Source: Megamonas hypermegale_A (GTDB taxonomy: Bacteria > Bacillota > Negativicutes > Selenomonadales > Selenomonadaceae). From it: 8,318 nt of DNA. Within the stretch, counting starts at the first letter, position 1. Every line of letters starts with the position of its first letter. Below the pieces are notes generated by a model. It was given only the letters and a program-made list of their open reading frames with translations, did not search any database and had not been told where the DNA came from. Positions 1-5,751 of this stretch are shown piece after piece. The stretch lies in assembly GCF_030371585.1 (NCBI RefSeq), contig NZ_JAUDCE010000070.1; one strand, given 5' to 3'. A program made the translations under genes and the position numbers.

Positions 1-1
1 G

Positions 2-175
2 AGAGAAATAACTAAACGATACTTTGGGGAAAATACTCATGTTATATATAAAAACCTCTCTACACAAGGTGATACGATAATTATTGACTATTACAGCTCG
101 GGAACAAAAGGGAAATTTTATTTTAAATGGGACGATAAAGCACAATGGTTTAGTGTTGAACAAGTTATTAATTAA
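2..175 (+). CDS. 3' end of a putative secreted protein, paralogue of the next gene (5' truncated by window edge)
   Basis: This open frame runs in from the left edge with no start and ends at a TAA at 173-175, giving the last 57 residues. It begins REITKRYFG and ends in a block rich in aromatic and charged residues (FKWD, KAQWFSVEQ). The same landmarks in the same order close the downstream gene at 193-843: the REITKRYFG block is identical, TQGDT is shared, and 19 of the last 22 residues match. The downstream copy is seven residues longer in the middle. The two are therefore tandem paralogues, and the missing 5' part probably encodes a signal peptide like its neighbour's. The stop is only 17 nt from the next start, so they are likely co-transcribed. 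I do not recognise the family. Reality of the frame is well supported by the paralogy; function is unknown. Confidence 0.8.
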   Translation, partial: REITKRYFGENTHVIYKNLSTQGDTIIIDYYSSGTKGKFYFKWDDKAQWFSVEQVIN

Positions 176-177
176 GT

Positions 178-183
178 TAGGAG
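178..183 (+). promoter_or_regulatory. Ribosome binding site deciding the start at 193
   Basis: TAGGAG abuts an ATG at 184, which is too close for initiation, but lies 9 nt before the in-frame ATG at 193. The later start is therefore preferred. It also gives a cleaner signal peptide (MRKILG instead of MKIMRKILG). Confidence 0.7.
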
Positions 184-192
184 ATGAAAATC

Positions 193-843
193 ATGCGAAA
201 GATTTTGGGATTGATGATGTTTGTATGCTTACTGTTTTCAGGAAACTGTTTTGCTATGCAGTTTTCGCAACCGGTTGAAATAGGAGAAGCAGGTATTATG
301 CAGGCAGGCGGAGGTGGTGTATATATTGATGGTGCTGATTATAACAGTGGAAAATTTTATACTAAATATAGAAAAGATAATACACGAGGTTATGAAAAAG
401 GCATAGCACGTTTTGGCGATGGAGAAGATGCATTATATCTTCATTATAGCTATAGAGGATATTTAAAATTTGGCGGTCAAGATATAAATAATACAATAGA
501 AGATAATATCCTTATTAGCACTATTTATAAAATCAAATCTAATGAAGGAATAACACTTTATCCAATATACAAAACATACGGACCGGAATTTGACTATTTT
601 ATTATTGGCAGACGCGCTGATGGTAGATTTGTAAAATATATTGATACAAGAGAAATAACAAAAAGATATTTCGGCTGGAATGGAAATAGCGTTTCACCGA
701 TAGTATATCTTGATATATATACACAAGGTGATACATTAATTTTGCCGTATTATCATTTAAAAAATATTAAATCTAAAGGAAAATTTCATTTTAAATGGGA
801 TAATAAGGCGCAATGGTTTAGTGTTGAACAAATTATTAATTAG
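193..843 (+). CDS. Putative secreted protein of unknown family
   Basis: This encodes 216 residues from the ATG at 193. Residues 1-21 form a Sec signal peptide: MRK, a hydrophobic core (ILGLMMFVCLLFSG) and a cleavage-like CFA. The cysteines in this stretch do not fit a lipobox. The mature part (about 195 residues) is rich in Tyr, Gly, Asp and Lys, with many alternating short beta-like stretches and no further membrane segment, as expected for an exported beta-rich protein. The last 64 residues (from REITKRYFG) match the tail of the upstream truncated gene. It is followed after 18 nt by the next gene. The DNA is very AT-rich compared with the right half of the window. I do not recognise a family and assign no function. 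That it is a real exported protein is well supported; its location (free or surface-bound) is inference. Confidence 0.82.
   Translation: MRKILGLMMFVCLLFSGNCFAMQFSQPVEIGEAGIMQAGGGGVYIDGADYNSGKFYTKYRKDNTRGYEKGIARFGDGEDALYLHYSYRGYLKFGGQDINNTIEDNILISTIYKIKSNEGITLYPIYKTYGPEFDYFIIGRRADGRFVKYIDTREITKRYFGWNGNSVSPIVYLDIYTQGDTLILPYYHLKNIKSKGKFHFKWDNKAQWFSVEQIIN
649..843 (+). repeat. Second copy of the duplicated C-terminal module (first copy 2-175)
   Basis: Codons 649-843 encode the module that also ends the upstream gene at 2-175. At DNA level the copies share several exact runs, the longest 21 bp (143-163 and 811-831) in the segment encoding QWFSVEQ. Between the conserved blocks they have diverged and differ by seven codons. 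This looks like an old tandem gene duplication kept under protein-level constraint, not a recent copy. Confidence 0.8.
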
Positions 844-861
844 AGAAAGGAATGTTTATTT

Positions 862-1395
862 ATGAGAAGATTTATTAATGTATTTATTATTTTAGGTATA
901 TGGATGATATCATCAATTTGCTTTGCTGGATATCAGGATGTTTATTTTAATGGTGATAAAAATTATATACAAGTAGGAGGTAGTGGAACTAATAACACGA
1001 ATTATATAGATAGAAGTTCCTTAAATGTGCATAAATATGAACCACCATATTATATCATTGCTATAAATAATATTCCATATGCACAAGGTGTTCCAGGAAG
1101 GCAAGATCATTTTGTTTGGAAAGGAATGTCAACCTACCGTTATATGTATGATTATAATACACGTAAAATGTATGTAGAATTATTTGATAAAAATAAACAG
1201 CCATACTGGCAATATTTAGATATTAATTTTTATGATAGAAAACGATATAGTAGTGCAAAACTTTTTACTACACCTAGCGCAATGGATGTATACTTTGCTC
1301 GAGGTGAAATAGCTTTTGCATTAGCATACAATATGAGTTTTTATGATAAGCCATTATCTGGATACGCTAAAAGATATTTTGAAACTCTAAAATGA
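862..1395 (+). CDS. Putative secreted protein of unknown family
   Basis: This encodes 177 residues. AGAAAGGAA at 844-852 sits 9 nt before the ATG, supporting the start. Residues 1-22 are a signal peptide (MRRFIN, hydrophobic core, cleavage-like CFA before GYQDVYF). The mature protein is Tyr/Asn-rich: a stretch with YIDRSSLNV then PPYYIIAINN (roughly residues 49-70), a Tyr-rich middle (YRYMYDYN) and a C-terminal part with DVYFARGEIAFALAYN. There is no later membrane span. It shows no clear module in common with the preceding paralogue pair beyond similar size, export signal and composition. The stop overlaps the region of the next gene's ribosome site, so the two are almost certainly in one operon. 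Family and function not recognised. AT-rich like its upstream neighbours. Confidence 0.82.
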   Translation: MRRFINVFIILGIWMISSICFAGYQDVYFNGDKNYIQVGGSGTNNTNYIDRSSLNVHKYEPPYYIIAINNIPYAQGVPGRQDHFVWKGMSTYRYMYDYNTRKMYVELFDKNKQPYWQYLDINFYDRKRYSSAKLFTTPSAMDVYFARGEIAFALAYNMSFYDKPLSGYAKRYFETLK

Positions 1396-1400
1396 GGTGG
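1395..1400 (+). promoter_or_regulatory. Ribosome binding site deciding the start at 1407
   Basis: AGGTGG lies 6 nt before the ATG at 1407. An in-frame ATG at 1392 overlaps the previous stop (ATGA) but has no ribosome site at a usable distance. The start at 1407 (MRLILG) also gives a typical signal peptide. Confidence 0.7.
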
Positions 1401-1406
1401 TTTTAT

Positions 1407-1937
1407 ATGCGGTTGATATTAGGCAGTTTGTTATTTGTGAGCATCTTCTTAATAATTTCAGCTACTGCATTAGCTTTTCCGAAAGATGAAAACGGTTATA
1501 AGGAATTTTATTTCGGAGAAGATGTTAATGAGGTTTTGTCTAAATATGAGGTGATATCTGTTAAAAATAATGATGATGGTTCAGTGGTTTATACGATTGC
1601 ATATGAAGATAACAGTCTGGAACAATACGATATATTAGCTGCTCCTGATATACAGTTGGAGTTTAAAGACGGCAAATTGTGTTCGATAAACAGATTTTTT
1701 ATAGGAGCTTCGCTAAAACACGCGGCACTGTCATTTTTGGAATTGGCAGGTGGGATAGAAAATAATTTCGGTAAAGTAAATGCGATTGAAAAATCTGAAG
1801 AAGACAAAACAGTTTATTATATCTGGCAGGGAGAACATTGTAATATTATTCTTGTAGTCGGTTTAAATCCGCTGGATATTCCTGAACCAGATGTTGAATT
1901 ATATCGCATATTCTTTACAATTTGGCCGGTAGAATAA
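1407..1937 (+). CDS. Putative secreted protein of unknown family
   Basis: This encodes 176 residues from the preferred ATG. The signal peptide covers residues 1-23 (MRLILG, a long hydrophobic core, cleavage-like ALA before FPKDE). The mature part is acidic, with alternating strands and a GxxxxEVLSKY-like helix near its start (FYFGEDVNEVLSKY). A central stretch (LKHAALSFLELAGGIENNFG) looks helical, and the C-terminus (YYIWQGEHCNIILVVGL, then YRIFFTIWPVE) looks beta-rich. A single mature-part pair of residues worth noting is C87 in the LCSINRFF stretch and C147 in the GEHCNIIL stretch, by approximate count, which could pair outside the cell. Base composition is less AT-rich than the genes upstream. 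It starts 11 nt after the previous stop, so operon membership is likely. I do not recognise the family and give no function. Confidence 0.82.
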   Translation: MRLILGSLLFVSIFLIISATALAFPKDENGYKEFYFGEDVNEVLSKYEVISVKNNDDGSVVYTIAYEDNSLEQYDILAAPDIQLEFKDGKLCSINRFFIGASLKHAALSFLELAGGIENNFGKVNAIEKSEEDKTVYYIWQGEHCNIILVVGLNPLDIPEPDVELYRIFFTIWPVE

Positions 1938-1958
1938 TCATGATATATAAGAATTTGT

Positions 1959-1965
1959 GAGGTGG
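1959..1965 (+). promoter_or_regulatory. Ribosome binding site of the CAP-domain gene
   Basis: GAGGTGG ends 4 nt before the ATG at 1970. It closely resembles the site used by the preceding gene (GAGGTGG at 1394-1400), so both start regions may share ancestry or selection for the same strength. Confidence 0.6.
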
Positions 1966-1969
1966 TGTT

Positions 1970-2662
1970 ATGTTTAAATTAAAGATATGGATAATGACTT
2001 TCTGTTTATGTATATTATTTTCCGGCAGTGTTTTGGCTGCGGAATATAACGGCGAATATACTGTAGAATTGGGAAGTATCTGGCGGCTGGAACAGGACGC
2101 TCTGTATGATGTAGATGATTTTTCTATGGCGGAACTTGCCAATCCCGGTTTGAAATTCGTGAAAACGGGCGATGTAGTAGTCGGGGCATTTATACGTGAG
2201 AACGGTCAACTGTACAGATTGCAATTTCTAATTCACGTTGTGCCGCGCGGCCATGATTTATCTGTTTCTGACGATATTTCCTTGCGCAATTATGCACAAT
2301 CTGTTTTGGAGTTGGTTAATCGAGAGAGAGAAAAAGCCGGCAAAAGACCGCTTGTTTTAAAAGATGATTTGTGTCAGATGGCGGATATTAGAGCGAAGGA
2401 ATTAACTGTATTATTTTCGCATACGCGTCCTGACGGCAGAGACTGCTTCAGTATATTCGGCAGCAAACAGGGTAAGATATACGGCGGCGAGAATATAGCA
2501 GCCGGTTCGTCTACGCCGGATGCTGTAGTAAATCAGTGGATGAGTTCTTCGGGACATCGCGAAAATATTCTAAATGGAAAGTATCGTTATCTGGGTGTAG
2601 GCTATGCTTATGATGGGAATAGTGAATATGCTCATTACTGGGTACAGCTATTTGAAGGATAA
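1970..2662 (+). CDS. Secreted CAP/SCP-domain protein (YkwD-like)
   Basis: This encodes 230 residues: signal peptide about 1-23 (core FCLCILFSGS, cleavage near VLA-A), an N-terminal region 25-105, then a CAP (cysteine-rich secretory/PR-1-like) domain about 108-228. CAP hallmarks are the opening helix LELVNREREKAG, the conserved His in SHTRPDG (H151), the Glu of GGENIA (E174), and the GHRENIL motif (H196, E198). It closes with LGVGYAYDG and YWVQLF. These four positions correspond to the His/His/Glu/Glu cavity of the family, so the site looks complete. C135 and C159 in the domain could form a disulfide. Bacterial CAP proteins are exported and common in Firmicutes, but their activity is mostly unsettled. 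Residues 28-95 (GSIWRL, FVKTGDVVVGAF) may be a small beta domain of unknown type. It follows the previous gene after 32 nt. Confidence 0.93.
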   Translation: MFKLKIWIMTFCLCILFSGSVLAAEYNGEYTVELGSIWRLEQDALYDVDDFSMAELANPGLKFVKTGDVVVGAFIRENGQLYRLQFLIHVVPRGHDLSVSDDISLRNYAQSVLELVNREREKAGKRPLVLKDDLCQMADIRAKELTVLFSHTRPDGRDCFSIFGSKQGKIYGGENIAAGSSTPDAVVNQWMSSSGHRENILNGKYRYLGVGYAYDGNSEYAHYWVQLFEG

Positions 2663-2704
2663 AACTGTTTATAACGCGAATATTATTTGTAATAAATATT
2701 AATG

Positions 2705-2711
2705 AAGGGAG
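2705..2711 (+). promoter_or_regulatory. Ribosome binding site deciding the start at 2720
   Basis: AAGGGAG (starting AAGGG at 2705-2709) lies 8 nt before the ATG at 2720. An in-frame ATG at 2702 overlaps this site and has no ribosome site of its own, so it is rejected as the start. Confidence 0.75.
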
Positions 2712-2719
2712 TTTTCCGT

Positions 2720-2986
2720 ATGTTGAAGGACAAAATTAGAAAATCTGTCGGTATTTTGACAATGGCGTGTTTTCTGGCAACGCCAATCGGTTATGTAATA
2801 AGCACTAGCACGACGGAAGCAGCACCGCCTCCGCCGCCACCTAGACACAGAATGGCACCGCCGCCTCCGCCGCATCATAAAGCGCCCGGCTGGAAAAAGG
2901 CACCGCCACCGCCGCATCACAAAATTAAACCGGCACCGAAAAGACCGGCTCCGCCGCCACCTCCACCGCCGAGACATCGCAGATAA
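2720..2986 (+). CDS. Short secreted Pro/His/Arg-rich peptide
   Basis: This encodes 88 residues. Residues 1-34 form a probable signal peptide: a basic start (MLKDKIRK), a hydrophobic core to about VIS, and a cleavage-like TEA before APPPP. C17 lacks a lipobox. The mature part of about 54 residues is almost entirely Pro with His, Arg, Lys and Ala. It has four imperfect units of Ala, a run of 6, 5, 4 or 7 prolines, and a basic/His triplet: RHR (42-44), HHK (52-54), HHK (66-68) and RHR (85-87). The ends carry RHR and the middle HHK. A single Trp (W58) lies between units 2 and 3. Such a chain should be extended (polyproline II), strongly basic, and able to contact acidic polymers or metals; this is inference. 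The gene sits 57 nt after the CAP gene and directly before the terminator, so it is probably the last operon member. Family not recognised. Confidence 0.78.
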   Translation: MLKDKIRKSVGILTMACFLATPIGYVISTSTTEAAPPPPPPRHRMAPPPPPHHKAPGWKKAPPPPHHKIKPAPKRPAPPPPPPPRHRR

Positions 2987-2991
2987 GAAAG

Positions 2992-3027
2992 AAACCTCTG
3001 ACAAATATTGCTGTCAGAGGTTTTTCT
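2992..3027. terminator. Bidirectional intrinsic terminator between convergent units
   Basis: A 9-bp perfect GC-containing stem (CCTCTGACA 2995-3003 with TGTCAGAGG 3012-3020) has an 8-nt loop and is extended by three A-T pairs. On the + strand it is followed by TTTTTC; on the - strand it is followed by TTTCTTTC, a weaker U-rich tract. It closes the secreted-protein operon and lies just past the kinase stop at 3028, so it likely serves both. Confidence 0.88.
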
Positions 3028-4647
3028 TTAAAAGAAACACGATTTGCCGATGAATTCGCGCAGGATAGAGTTGTTCGGGATATCGTCTTCGTTTTGAATG
3101 TCGTCAAAATAATCGAGAAAATCTATCAGCCGCTTGGAAACATTGTACTCCGGAAGCGTAGTGTCGATTTTGGTCAAGAGCGGTTTGGCGTATTTTTTCA
3201 AAACGCTCAGTTCGTAAATGAGCGCCGAATTGAACATGACGTCGGCATTTTCCTGATAAGGGAAGATGTTTTTATTTTCACCGGCGCGCACTTCACTCCA
3301 CTGGCGGATTGTTTTCAGAGGATGAGAGCCGCGGAACTGATTGTCACGGACAATGCGGCGGATAAGGCGGGCGGCCGTCGTCGGTATGCGGTTGTGTCCG
3401 TCGATGGCCAGCTGCGTGAGCGCACTGATGTATATTTTGTATTTCATGTTGTTCGGGATGTCTTTTGTCAGTTCATCGTTGAGACCGTGAATACCTTCAA
3501 TGATAATCGGCTGGTTCTTTTCCACCTGCACGATATGATTTTTCCATTCGCGGTAGCCGGTGGTGAAGTTGTATACGGGGATTTCCACCGCTTCGCCGTT
3601 TAAAAGTGCGAGCATATGCTTGTTGAACAAATCCAAATCAAGCGCGTACAGTGATTCAAAATCGTATTCGCCGTGTTCGTTTTTCGGTGTCAGCTCACGG
3701 TCGAGAAAATAATCATCGAGAGAAATGGATGTAGGATTAAGCCCGTTGACGAGCAGCTGAATGCGCAGTCTTTGGGCGAAGGTCGTCTTACCGGAGGATG
3801 ACGGACCGGCAATCAGTATCAGGCGCAGATGCTGGGTGTCTTCTACAATATGGTCGGCAATCTGAGCGATTTTCTTTTCGTGCAGCGCTTCGGATATGCG
3901 GATTATATCGCCGCTTTTATTTTCTTTGATATAGTCGTTCAAATTCGTTACGTAATTACATTTCAGAATATCCGCCCAGCGGTCGGCTTCCGATAAAATC
4001 ATGGAGAGTTTGCGCTGTTTCATCATTGGCGGGACTTCATTCGGATTGCTTTTTAGCGGCGTGCGCAAAATAAGACCGGGACTGTAAAAATCGAGGGCGA
4101 ATTTATCGAGCAGTTCCGTATTGTATAGCATCGGTCCGTACAGATAATCGTAATAGCCCGAGCAGTAGTACAGGCTTACAATATCCTGTTTGAGCGACTC
4201 TATCAATTTTGATTTTTCAATCTGCTGCGATTCCCGAAATAGAGCGACAGCGTCTTCGCGCGGTAGAGAAACTTTGAAGATATCTTTTTTCTTTTCGATA
4301 AATTCACGCATTTTCGCTTCTATGCGGACAACATCCTCCGCCGTCAAATCGCCTTTCGGCAGAAGCTCGCAGTAAACGCCGTTATTGACGGAATGTTCAA
4401 CGACGACTTCCTTGTCGGGATAAAGCAGATTTACGGAAGCCATCATGATGAATAAAACGCTGCGCTGATAGGCAAGGCGGCCGTCTTCTTGCGTCATGTC
4501 GATAAATTCAATCTGTGAAGCCGGTGTTATGTCCGTTTGCAGGTCGCGCAGAAGGTTGTCGATTTTGGCGGCCGTTATTAATGACGTGCGGTTTTGCTGT
4601 TCTTTTTGCGCCATTTCTATCAGTGGATATTTTTTAGGGCTGAACAC
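3028..4647 (-). CDS. Nucleoside (uridine-type) kinase with N-terminal threonyl-tRNA synthetase-like region
   Basis: This encodes 539 residues. A P-loop kinase domain covers about 270-480: Walker A GPSSSGKT (281-288), DDYF (311-314), the acidic strand IIIEGIHGLN (381-390), and the Arg-rich RLIRRIVRDNQFRG lid-like stretch (427-440). These features match the uridine kinase/phosphoribulokinase superfamily, so ATP-dependent phosphorylation of a nucleoside (uridine or cytidine) is likely; the substrate is inference. The C-terminus (IPNNSILREFIG) is typical of the long subfamily, which also carries a ThrRS-like N-terminal part. Here residues 60-125 (VVVEHSVNNGVYCEL) resemble the ThrRS second N-terminal domain without its histidines, and the preceding TGS-like part looks short. 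It starts at GTG with an ideal AGGAGG 7 nt upstream. It appears monocistronic, with its own promoter and leader. Substrate uncertain; the fold is secure. Confidence 0.9.
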   Translation of the reverse strand: MFSPKKYPLIEMAQKEQQNRTSLITAAKIDNLLRDLQTDITPASQIEFIDMTQEDGRLAYQRSVLFIMMASVNLLYPDKEVVVEHSVNNGVYCELLPKGDLTAEDVVRIEAKMREFIEKKKDIFKVSLPREDAVALFRESQQIEKSKLIESLKQDIVSLYYCSGYYDYLYGPMLYNTELLDKFALDFYSPGLILRTPLKSNPNEVPPMMKQRKLSMILSEADRWADILKCNYVTNLNDYIKENKSGDIIRISEALHEKKIAQIADHIVEDTQHLRLILIAGPSSSGKTTFAQRLRIQLLVNGLNPTSISLDDYFLDRELTPKNEHGEYDFESLYALDLDLFNKHMLALLNGEAVEIPVYNFTTGYREWKNHIVQVEKNQPIIIEGIHGLNDELTKDIPNNMKYKIYISALTQLAIDGHNRIPTTAARLIRRIVRDNQFRGSHPLKTIRQWSEVRAGENKNIFPYQENADVMFNSALIYELSVLKKYAKPLLTKIDTTLPEYNVSKRLIDFLDYFDDIQNEDDIPNNSILREFIGKSCFF

Positions 4648-4654
4648 AAAAATC

Positions 4655-4660
4655 CCTCCT
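4655..4660 (-). promoter_or_regulatory. Ribosome binding site deciding a GTG start
   Basis: A perfect AGGAGG on the - strand lies 7 nt before the GTG at 4647-4645. The next in-frame ATG (codon 12) has no such site, so GTG is taken as the start. Confidence 0.85.
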
Positions 4661-4691
4661 TAAATGGAATAATATTGTTATGTATGATTTT

Positions 4692-4700
4692 ATTATAGCA
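4692..4700 (-). promoter_or_regulatory. Extended -10 promoter of the nucleoside kinase gene
   Basis: The - strand reads TGCTATAAT (4700 to 4692): a consensus -10 hexamer with the TGn extension. Seventeen nt upstream is ATCTCA, which is not a -35 consensus, so the extended -10 would carry recognition. Predicted transcription start is near 4685, giving a leader of about 38 nt that holds the AGGAGG site. It begins right after the upstream terminator, and the -35 position falls inside that hairpin. Confidence 0.65.
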
Positions 4701-4734
4701 AATAAAAAGCCGAATGAGATACATCATTCGGCTT
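4701..4734 (-). terminator. Intrinsic terminator of the DUF47-pit operon
   Basis: An 11-bp perfect stem (AAGCCGAATGA 4707-4717 with TCATTCGGCTT 4724-4734) has a 6-nt loop. On the - strand it is followed by a T-rich tract at 4706-4701 continuing from the two stem T's. It begins 16 nt past the pit stop codon (4750). On the + strand the following bases (AATTTT) are less suited, so it is assigned to the - strand. Confidence 0.88.
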
Positions 4735-4749
4735 AATTTTGTATTTATT

Positions 4750-5751
4750 TTACAATCCGAGAACAAAACACATTAAGTAATAAACGAGAGCACCCACGAG
4801 AGCTGTACACGGAATGGTGAGCACCCACGCCATGAGCATCTGCTGCGCCGTACCCCAGCGTACCGCGCCGATACGTTTGGCACTGCCGACACCCATGATG
4901 GAGCCGGATACGACATGCGTCGTACTTACCGGCAGAGACAGAAGCGTCGCGGAGAAAATAACGACGGACGAGTTGAAATCAGCCGCAAAACCGCTGATTG
5001 GCTGCAATTTGAAGATTTTACCGCCGACCGTCTTGATGATTTTCCAGCCGCCGATAGCCGTACCGCATGCCATAGCCGTTGCAGCCAGAATTTTTACATA
5101 GTACGGAACTTCAAACACGTCGATGTAGCCGCCGCTTAAAAGTGCCAGCGTGATAATACCCATTGATTTCTGCGCATCGTTGGAACCGTGCGAGAAAGCC
5201 ATTGTCGCAGCCGTTATAATCTGCATGCGCTTGAATTTATTATTAAGCGATGAAGGCCGGTATTTTCCGAAAAAGAAATAGAAAATATTCATCACGATAA
5301 AACCGAAGGCAATGGCGATTATCGGCGATAAGATGAGTGAAAGCACGATTTTGCCGATACCCCAGAAATTGAGACCGATAGCACCGGTGGAAACGAGCAC
5401 GGCACCGATAATGCCGCCGACGAGCGCGTGAGAAGAGCTACTCGGCATGGCAATCCACCAGGTGAACAGGTTCCAGACGATAGCGCCGACAAGAGCGGCT
5501 ATGATGATATGTTCGTCAATATGGCTGGCCGATTTTACGATATCGCCGCCGATGGTCTTAGCAACGCCGGTGCTGTACATGGCTCCGAAGAAGTTCAAAA
5601 TGGCTGCCATAATAATGGCGGTGCGCGGTTTTAAGGCTCTTGTTGATACGGAGGTGGCGATAGCGTTTGCCGTATCGTGGAAACCGTTTATAAAGTCGAA
5701 TACCAGCGCCAGAATAATTACCGTTATAATGAGAAATTGTAACTCATGCAT
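4750..5751 (-). CDS. pit: PiT-family inorganic phosphate permease
   Basis: This encodes 333 residues, the usual length of the short bacterial PiT form. It carries the two inverted signature repeats of the family: GFHDTANAIATS (23-34) with PSSSSHALVGG (103-113) in the first half, and AFSHGSNDAQKSMG (185-198) with PVSTTHVVSGS (274-284) in the second. About ten hydrophobic segments are visible (for example 5-22, 43-60, 82-100, 108-126, 133-161, 309-331), with a basic cytoplasmic-type loop around 163-176 (GKYRPSSLNNKFKR). PiT proteins import metal-phosphate with protons or sodium in the membrane. The gene overlaps the DUF47 gene by 8 nt (ATGCATGA), and no good ribosome site precedes it, so translation is probably coupled. 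DUF47-pit pairing is a common arrangement and supports the phosphate assignment. No truncation or missing signature is seen; the substrate could include related anions. Confidence 0.95.
   Translation of the reverse strand: MHELQFLIITVIILALVFDFINGFHDTANAIATSVSTRALKPRTAIIMAAILNFFGAMYSTGVAKTIGGDIVKSASHIDEHIIIAALVGAIVWNLFTWWIAMPSSSSHALVGGIIGAVLVSTGAIGLNFWGIGKIVLSLILSPIIAIAFGFIVMNIFYFFFGKYRPSSLNNKFKRMQIITAATMAFSHGSNDAQKSMGIITLALLSGGYIDVFEVPYYVKILAATAMACGTAIGGWKIIKTVGGKIFKLQPISGFAADFNSSVVIFSATLLSLPVSTTHVVSGSIMGVGSAKRIGAVRWGTAQQMLMAWVLTIPCTALVGALVYYLMCFVLGL

Noticed and set aside
84..278. 64-codon + strand frame overlapping the first two genes
   Set aside because: It is a different frame from the paralogous tail (2-175) and the signal peptide gene (193-843), both of which are better supported.
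2765..2773. Lipobox at C17 of the Pro-rich peptide
   Set aside because: The residues before Cys are TMA, the hydrophobic stretch ahead of it is too short, and a better type I cleavage site follows at TEA.
2699..3004. Arg-rich 101-codon frame on the - strand opposite the Pro-rich gene
   Set aside because: It is the antisense of CCG-rich proline codons, runs through the terminator hairpin, and has no ribosome site; the + strand gene has a signal peptide and a good site.
3094..3603. 169-codon + strand frame inside the nucleoside kinase gene
   Set aside because: It lies fully antisense to a convincing kinase and has no recognisable protein features. Open frames opposite GC-richer genes are common.
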